From Clostridia bacterium (GTDB lineage Bacteria > Bacillota > Clostridia > Oscillospirales > Acutalibacteraceae), in contig CAAEIM010000200.1 in NCBI GenBank assembly GCA_900755995.1, positions 1-8,569 of the forward strand: a DNA stretch of 8,569 nt. The letters are read 5' to 3'. A program made the translations under genes and the position numbers. This document shows, one piece after another, positions 4,990-8,569 of the stretch. Positions within the stretch are counted from its first letter, which is position 1. Every line of letters begins with the position of its first letter. The notes below the pieces were generated by a model that was not told the DNA's origin, searched no databases, and saw only the letters and a list, made by a program, of their open reading frames with translations.

Positions 4990-7541
4990 TTTGCAAAACC
5001 TCCAAGCATTTTTTTGAATTCTTGAAGTCCCAGCATATCAGAATCGCTGCCCTCAAGCTCATCAATCATAGCAGAAAGAGCCGCTTGTGTGTCAGCGATT
5101 TCCGTTTCCACCTCGGCAAATGTAGTTTCGTATTTTTTAGCGAGCGTTTCAATCTTTGAAACCAATTCGTTTACAATTCTGTCCGGCAATTTCATTAAGC
5201 TTTGAATAAGAGGCTGAATCCATTTGGCTTTCAGAAGTTCGATAACTTGCGTATCAGACAGTCCTTCGATGGTATCCTTGGTTTTAACTTCAAGAAGTCT
5301 GGTCTCTTTCTTGATTGCCGCTTTCAGTGATTTTTCTTCCGTATTCAATGCTGCTGCTTTAAGAAGTTTTTCTTTTATTTCCGGTTCAATACTGTCGGAT
5401 TTGAGCGCTTTCTTAATCTCAGCATTAACAAAACCGCCTTCACTTGCATAATCGCCTTCTTTTTCTTCCTCTGTTAGTGATTCAAACAATTCTTCATATT
5501 CCGAAGCAATTTCAGAAAGGCGGTTTTCTTTTTCTTTTAATGCTACTTTATCATCGGCAAGAAGAGTGTCCTGAATTAAATCAAACGGTATTATGCGGCC
5601 TACCCATCCTTCCTGTACTTCCTGCTCTTTTCCGTCTTTCTTTTTAACCACCATATTGGGGTCAACCTTTTTCGTTGCTTCAAATCCCTCCGTTTGTATC
5701 ATTTCTAAATCGACGGCAAGCTTAGTCCAATCATCATCAAGAAGCTGATATGCTTCATATTTGTCAACCAAGGGAATATTTTTTAAGCGTTCAAAGATGT
5801 TTAAGGATAAAACAGCTTCGGTTTTTGAAATATTAAGGGTATCCATCTTATCAATCAATTCATCATACAAATATTGATCAAAACCATTAAAGGCGGCATA
5901 GTAATTGTTTTCAAAAGACTGTATATCATTATGATCCTTGATGACCTTTTTTATATCCGTGGCTGTTAATTTACAATAATCTGAAGATGTATTTTCAAAT
6001 AAAGCTGATTTCAAAGATGGAAAAGCATGCCAATATTCTTTCAGTTCATCAATTTCAGACCAAGGAATACCGCCAAACATAGAAGCATAAATATCCCAAG
6101 ACTCGGACGCTTCGGAAGAGTCAACATATCTCGGAATATTCAAGTTGTACTCATTATTTCTGATTTCGTCTCTGCTGACAACTTTTGAAAATTTTTCTAC
6201 GCTTTCACGCTTTGTTACTACATCGACAATTCTTTTAATATCAGAAGCACGAAGCTTGTTGTTCTTACCAACCTTTATAAAACCTTTTGATGCATCAACG
6301 ATAAGGACATCTGTATTTGTACGCTTTTGTTTCAATACCATAATTATGGTGGGGATACCTGTGCCGAAGAAAATATTCGCCGGCAATCCAATAATTGCGT
6401 CAATATGGTTTTGCTCAATTAGGTTCTTGCGGATTTCGCCTTCTTCACCTCCACGGAACAAAACACCGTGCGGAAGAACAATCGTCATAATACCGTCGCT
6501 CTTAATGTGAAAAAGGTCGTGAAGCAAAAAAGCATAATCGGCTTTGCCTTTTGGAGCGAGACCAAAACGGGCATAACGAGGGTCGGTTTCTTTGTCTTCA
6601 GGATTCCATGCCTGAGAATACGGGGGATTGGAGACAACTGCGTCTACATAAAGCGGATCATAAGTACCAATCGGGTCGTTCTCGTCAAAATACGGCCAGT
6701 CATTCTCCAAAGTATCTCCGTTGCGAGTGACGATATTATCCGGTAAAATGCCACGCATAACCAAGTTCATACGAGTAAGGTTGTACGTATTCTGCTTTAA
6801 TTCCTGCGCATAGTATTTGATATTGTTCTCATTCTCAATAAATTTTGCAGCACTCTTGCCGATATTGATAAGCAACGAACCGGAACCGCTTGTCGGATCA
6901 TATATTTTAATCTCGTCCCTATCTTTCAGATGATCCGCAACAATTTCTGACATAAGCAGTGAAACTTCGTGCGGGGTATAAAATTCTCCTGCTTTTTTTC
7001 CCGCATTAGCGGCAAACATACTGATGAGATATTCGTAAATAAAACCAAGAACATCATAATCCTGCTTGCCGTCCATAGGAATATCTTTAATCAGATGAAT
7101 AAGATCGCTGATTGCTTTTGACTGGGAGGCCGAACTATCGCCAAGTTTTGAAAGTCCTGTTTGCAGAGTGTCAAAAACACCTTCAAAAACTTTTTTGTGC
7201 GTCGGGTTAATCAGACGGCTAAATGCAGATAAGGCGTCACGTACATCTTGAACGCTGAAATCCCGTCCTTTTTCAAGCCAAGTAGAAAATAAGTTTTCAT
7301 AAGAAATGAAGTAGCCTAAATTCTTTTGTACGCTTTCTAAAGTTTCTGTATCTTCTTCGGTAAGTTCCGGAAGGTATTCGTCAGTCCAGTCGTTCTCTTT
7401 CAGATACTTAACTTCTTTTTCTGAAAGAAATTTATAAAAAATAAAGCCCAAAATGTAGTCTTTATATTCATTTGCTTCGATTTTAGAACGCATTTTATTT
7501 GCAGACTCCCAAATCTTTGCTGCTAACTGTTGTTTATTCAT
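4986..7541 (-). CDS. hsdM: Type I restriction-modification DNA methyltransferase subunit (HsdM), long form
   Basis: HsdM transfers a methyl group from S-adenosylmethionine to adenine N6 within the site chosen by HsdS, marking host DNA as self. The 851-residue product has the helical HsdM N-terminal domain (about 8-135) and then the N6-adenine methylase: motif X-like GEFYTP (185-190), SAM-binding DPTSGSGS (215-222) and catalytic NPPY (305-308). The core ends near residue 475. Classic HsdM proteins are about 500-530 residues; here a further 330 or so follow, largely charged and helical with likely coiled coil (about 660-830). I know similar long HsdM proteins from Firmicutes type I systems, but not the job of the extension. 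GGAGG seven bases before the ATG supports the start. It is the first hsd gene, 104 bases after maf; that spacer has only a weak promoter candidate (TTGTAC at 7611-7606 with AAATAT at 7587-7582). It overlaps hsdS by four bases. Confidence 0.97.
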   Translation of the reverse strand: MNKQQLAAKIWESANKMRSKIEANEYKDYILGFIFYKFLSEKEVKYLKENDWTDEYLPELTEEDTETLESVQKNLGYFISYENLFSTWLEKGRDFSVQDVRDALSAFSRLINPTHKKVFEGVFDTLQTGLSKLGDSSASQSKAISDLIHLIKDIPMDGKQDYDVLGFIYEYLISMFAANAGKKAGEFYTPHEVSLLMSEIVADHLKDRDEIKIYDPTSGSGSLLINIGKSAAKFIENENNIKYYAQELKQNTYNLTRMNLVMRGILPDNIVTRNGDTLENDWPYFDENDPIGTYDPLYVDAVVSNPPYSQAWNPEDKETDPRYARFGLAPKGKADYAFLLHDLFHIKSDGIMTIVLPHGVLFRGGEEGEIRKNLIEQNHIDAIIGLPANIFFGTGIPTIIMVLKQKRTNTDVLIVDASKGFIKVGKNNKLRASDIKRIVDVVTKRESVEKFSKVVSRDEIRNNEYNLNIPRYVDSSEASESWDIYASMFGGIPWSEIDELKEYWHAFPSLKSALFENTSSDYCKLTATDIKKVIKDHNDIQSFENNYYAAFNGFDQYLYDELIDKMDTLNISKTEAVLSLNIFERLKNIPLVDKYEAYQLLDDDWTKLAVDLEMIQTEGFEATKKVDPNMVVKKKDGKEQEVQEGWVGRIIPFDLIQDTLLADDKVALKEKENRLSEIASEYEELFESLTEEEKEGDYASEGGFVNAEIKKALKSDSIEPEIKEKLLKAAALNTEEKSLKAAIKKETRLLEVKTKDTIEGLSDTQVIELLKAKWIQPLIQSLMKLPDRIVNELVSKIETLAKKYETTFAEVETEIADTQAALSAMIDELEGSDSDMLGLQEFKKMLGGFAK

Positions 7542-7645
7542 AATTTTCCTCCGATTTTGTGATTGGGAAAGCTATTTCTACATATTTCGTTTTAGGAAAG
7601 GATTTGTACAATAATAAGGACTTTAACTCCGACCTTCTTTCCATT

Positions 7646-8200
7646 TTATAATACGATTTTTTTCAATTCATAATTCAAACGGGAAACAGGTAGTCCTACA
7701 ACATTAAAATAGTCTCCGCATATAGATTGCACAAACAGCGCTCCCCTGCCCTGAATACCGTATCCGCCCGCTTTGTCAAACGGTTCTCCGGTGTTCATAT
7801 ATTCCTCAATTTCCTCATCTGAAATGTTCCGGAATTTCACATCAGTTTTTTCAGTAAAGCAAAATTCTTTTCCATTGAAAATTATTGATACTCCTGTATA
7901 AACACTGTGAGTTCTGCCAGAAAGCAGCCGAAGCATTTTCCTGCACTCTTTACAGTCATGAGGTTTTCCAAGAATAACATTTCCCGCAGCTACTACAGTA
8001 TCACAGCCTATAACTAGTTCATTAGATTTTTTAACTACAGAATTTGCTTTTTTTGACGCTAAATACTCCGCAGCAAGTTCATAATTTATTGCTGACGGAA
8101 TATCTTCCTCAATCTCAGACGGTCTGATAATAAATTCATCGAAAATCAATTTCATTAATTCTTTTCTTCTCGGAGAAGACGATGCAAGTATAATATCCAT
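7646..8200 (-). CDS. maf: Maf-family nucleoside triphosphate pyrophosphatase
   Basis: Maf proteins are cytoplasmic pyrophosphatases that hydrolyse dTTP, UTP and related or modified nucleotides to the monophosphate plus pyrophosphate, a house-cleaning role sometimes linked to septum formation. The 184-residue protein has the full family signature: ASSSPRRKEL at residues 6-15 (phosphate-binding loop), GCDTVV at 65-70 with the likely catalytic base D67, GKP at 78-80, KAGGYGIQG at 143-151 and GDYFNVVGLP at 162-171. The length is typical (about 185-200) and no motif is missing. The start has AGGA six bases upstream, abutting the stop codon of the upstream SCP2-like gene nine bases away, so the two are probably translated from one message. 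No terminator-like hairpin was seen after its stop, so read-through into hsdM is possible. Exact substrate preference cannot be assigned here. Confidence 0.95.
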   Translation of the reverse strand: MDIILASSSPRRKELMKLIFDEFIIRPSEIEEDIPSAINYELAAEYLASKKANSVVKKSNELVIGCDTVVAAGNVILGKPHDCKECRKMLRLLSGRTHSVYTGVSIIFNGKEFCFTEKTDVKFRNISDEEIEEYMNTGEPFDKAGGYGIQGRGALFVQSICGDYFNVVGLPVSRLNYELKKIVL

Positions 8201-8209
8201 ATAAAATCC

Positions 8210-8539
8210 TTACTTTAAAAGTTTTTTAATAAGCAAAGCCTTACTCATGTTACCCGAAATAATAATTTTTCTGGTTATCAGTGCACTTTCTGCTTTCAAT
8301 TTTCCATTAATCAGTTTTTCCAAATTGGATTTAGAAATTTTTACTGACAAATCCCTATCATTATATTCGTATGGTTCTATTGACAATTCTCCATTTAAAA
8401 CCTCCATATAAAAAACTCCACCAGGTATATCTGTAAGTTCTATCTGTACAGCAAATTTATCCGGAAACTCAGACAAATCAGGATTCGGATATTTATTCTT
8501 AATAAATTCAATAATCGACATTACACGTTCATCAGCCAT
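8210..8539 (-). CDS. Small SCP2 sterol-carrier-domain protein
   Basis: This 109-residue protein resembles a stand-alone SCP2 (sterol carrier protein 2-like) domain. Features that fit are the strand pair FAVQIELTDIPGGVFYMEVL (29-48), an acidic turn before LSVKISKSNLEKLINGKL (64-81) and the closing ISGNMSKALLIKKLL (94-108). The latter two match the usual pattern: a phrase like 'ltmsdedflaLlnGkl', a short strand, then 'i.Gdm..a..l..ll'. Such small domains bind lipids or other hydrophobic ligands in a tunnel; the role of single-domain bacterial versions is mostly unknown. There is no signal peptide or membrane segment, so it should be cytoplasmic. AAAGGAG seven bases before the ATG supports this start over the internal Met7. 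It precedes maf by nine bases, suggesting co-transcription. The family call rests on pattern memory, not a search. Confidence 0.8.
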   Translation of the reverse strand: MADERVMSIIEFIKNKYPNPDLSEFPDKFAVQIELTDIPGGVFYMEVLNGELSIEPYEYNDRDLSVKISKSNLEKLINGKLKAESALITRKIIISGNMSKALLIKKLLK

Positions 8540-8569
8540 GTTAATTCTCCTTTAATAGTATATAATATA

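Noticed and set aside
7542..7645. Small gene or strong hsd promoter in the maf-hsdM spacer
   Set aside because: No open frame of note is present. The best promoter pair (TTGTAC, 18 bases, AAATAT) is weak, and the TTGTACAA palindrome alone is not convincing as an operator.
8557..8569. -10-like TATACT/TATATT upstream of the SCP2-like gene
   Set aside because: The TATACT would place the start site inside the ribosome binding site, and any -35 box for TATATT is beyond the window edge. It cannot be judged here.
1..8569. CRISPR array, tRNA, rRNA or insertion sequence
   Set aside because: No regularly spaced short repeats, tRNA-like cloverleaf, rRNA segments or transposase motifs were seen on reading both strands.

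Overview
The window looks like an AT-rich chromosomal segment from a low-GC Gram-positive bacterium. Clostridia (a Ruminococcus/Oscillospiraceae-like gut organism) is my best guess. Three things point there: the style of the Maf and SCP2-like proteins, strong GGAGG ribosome binding sites before most genes, and a MerR N-terminus of a type common in Clostridia. This assignment is inference; nothing in the window fixes the species.

All confident genes read on the minus strand. In the direction of transcription (high to low coordinates) they are: a small SCP2 sterol-carrier-domain protein (8539-8210); Maf, a nucleotide pyrophosphatase (8200-7646), nine bases downstream and probably co-transcribed; a complete type I restriction-modification operon hsdM (7541-4986), hsdS (4989-3751) and hsdR (3714-562); an apparently gene-free stretch of about 375 bases; and the N-terminus of a MerR-family regulator (121-1), cut by the window edge.

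The hsd operon appears intact. HsdM carries the SAM-binding and NPPY motifs, plus a C-terminal extension of roughly 330 residues beyond the classic size. HsdS has two different target-recognition domains between near-identical conserved segments, visible as DNA direct repeats. HsdR keeps the PD-(D/E)xK nuclease and the DEAH helicase motifs. hsdM and hsdS overlap by ATGA, and hsdR follows after 36 bases with its own strong ribosome binding site. Together they should make an M2S methylase that protects host DNA and an R2M2S complex that cuts unmodified DNA. No invertible extra hsdS, recombinase, toxin or other defence gene is present.

The merR promoter has a -35 (TTGACT) and a -10 (TATAAT) separated by 19 bp, with an inverted repeat filling the spacer. 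This is the classic architecture of a promoter controlled by a MerR-type activator, so autoregulation is likely. The gap between hsdR and merR is not featureless. It holds nested inverted repeats (241-300, 277-375), a candidate plus-strand promoter (244-273) and a perfect 10-bp terminator-like hairpin whose T-rich side faces the plus strand (493-523). It may be a structured small RNA or a dispersed non-coding repeat, and it is the least explained part of the window.
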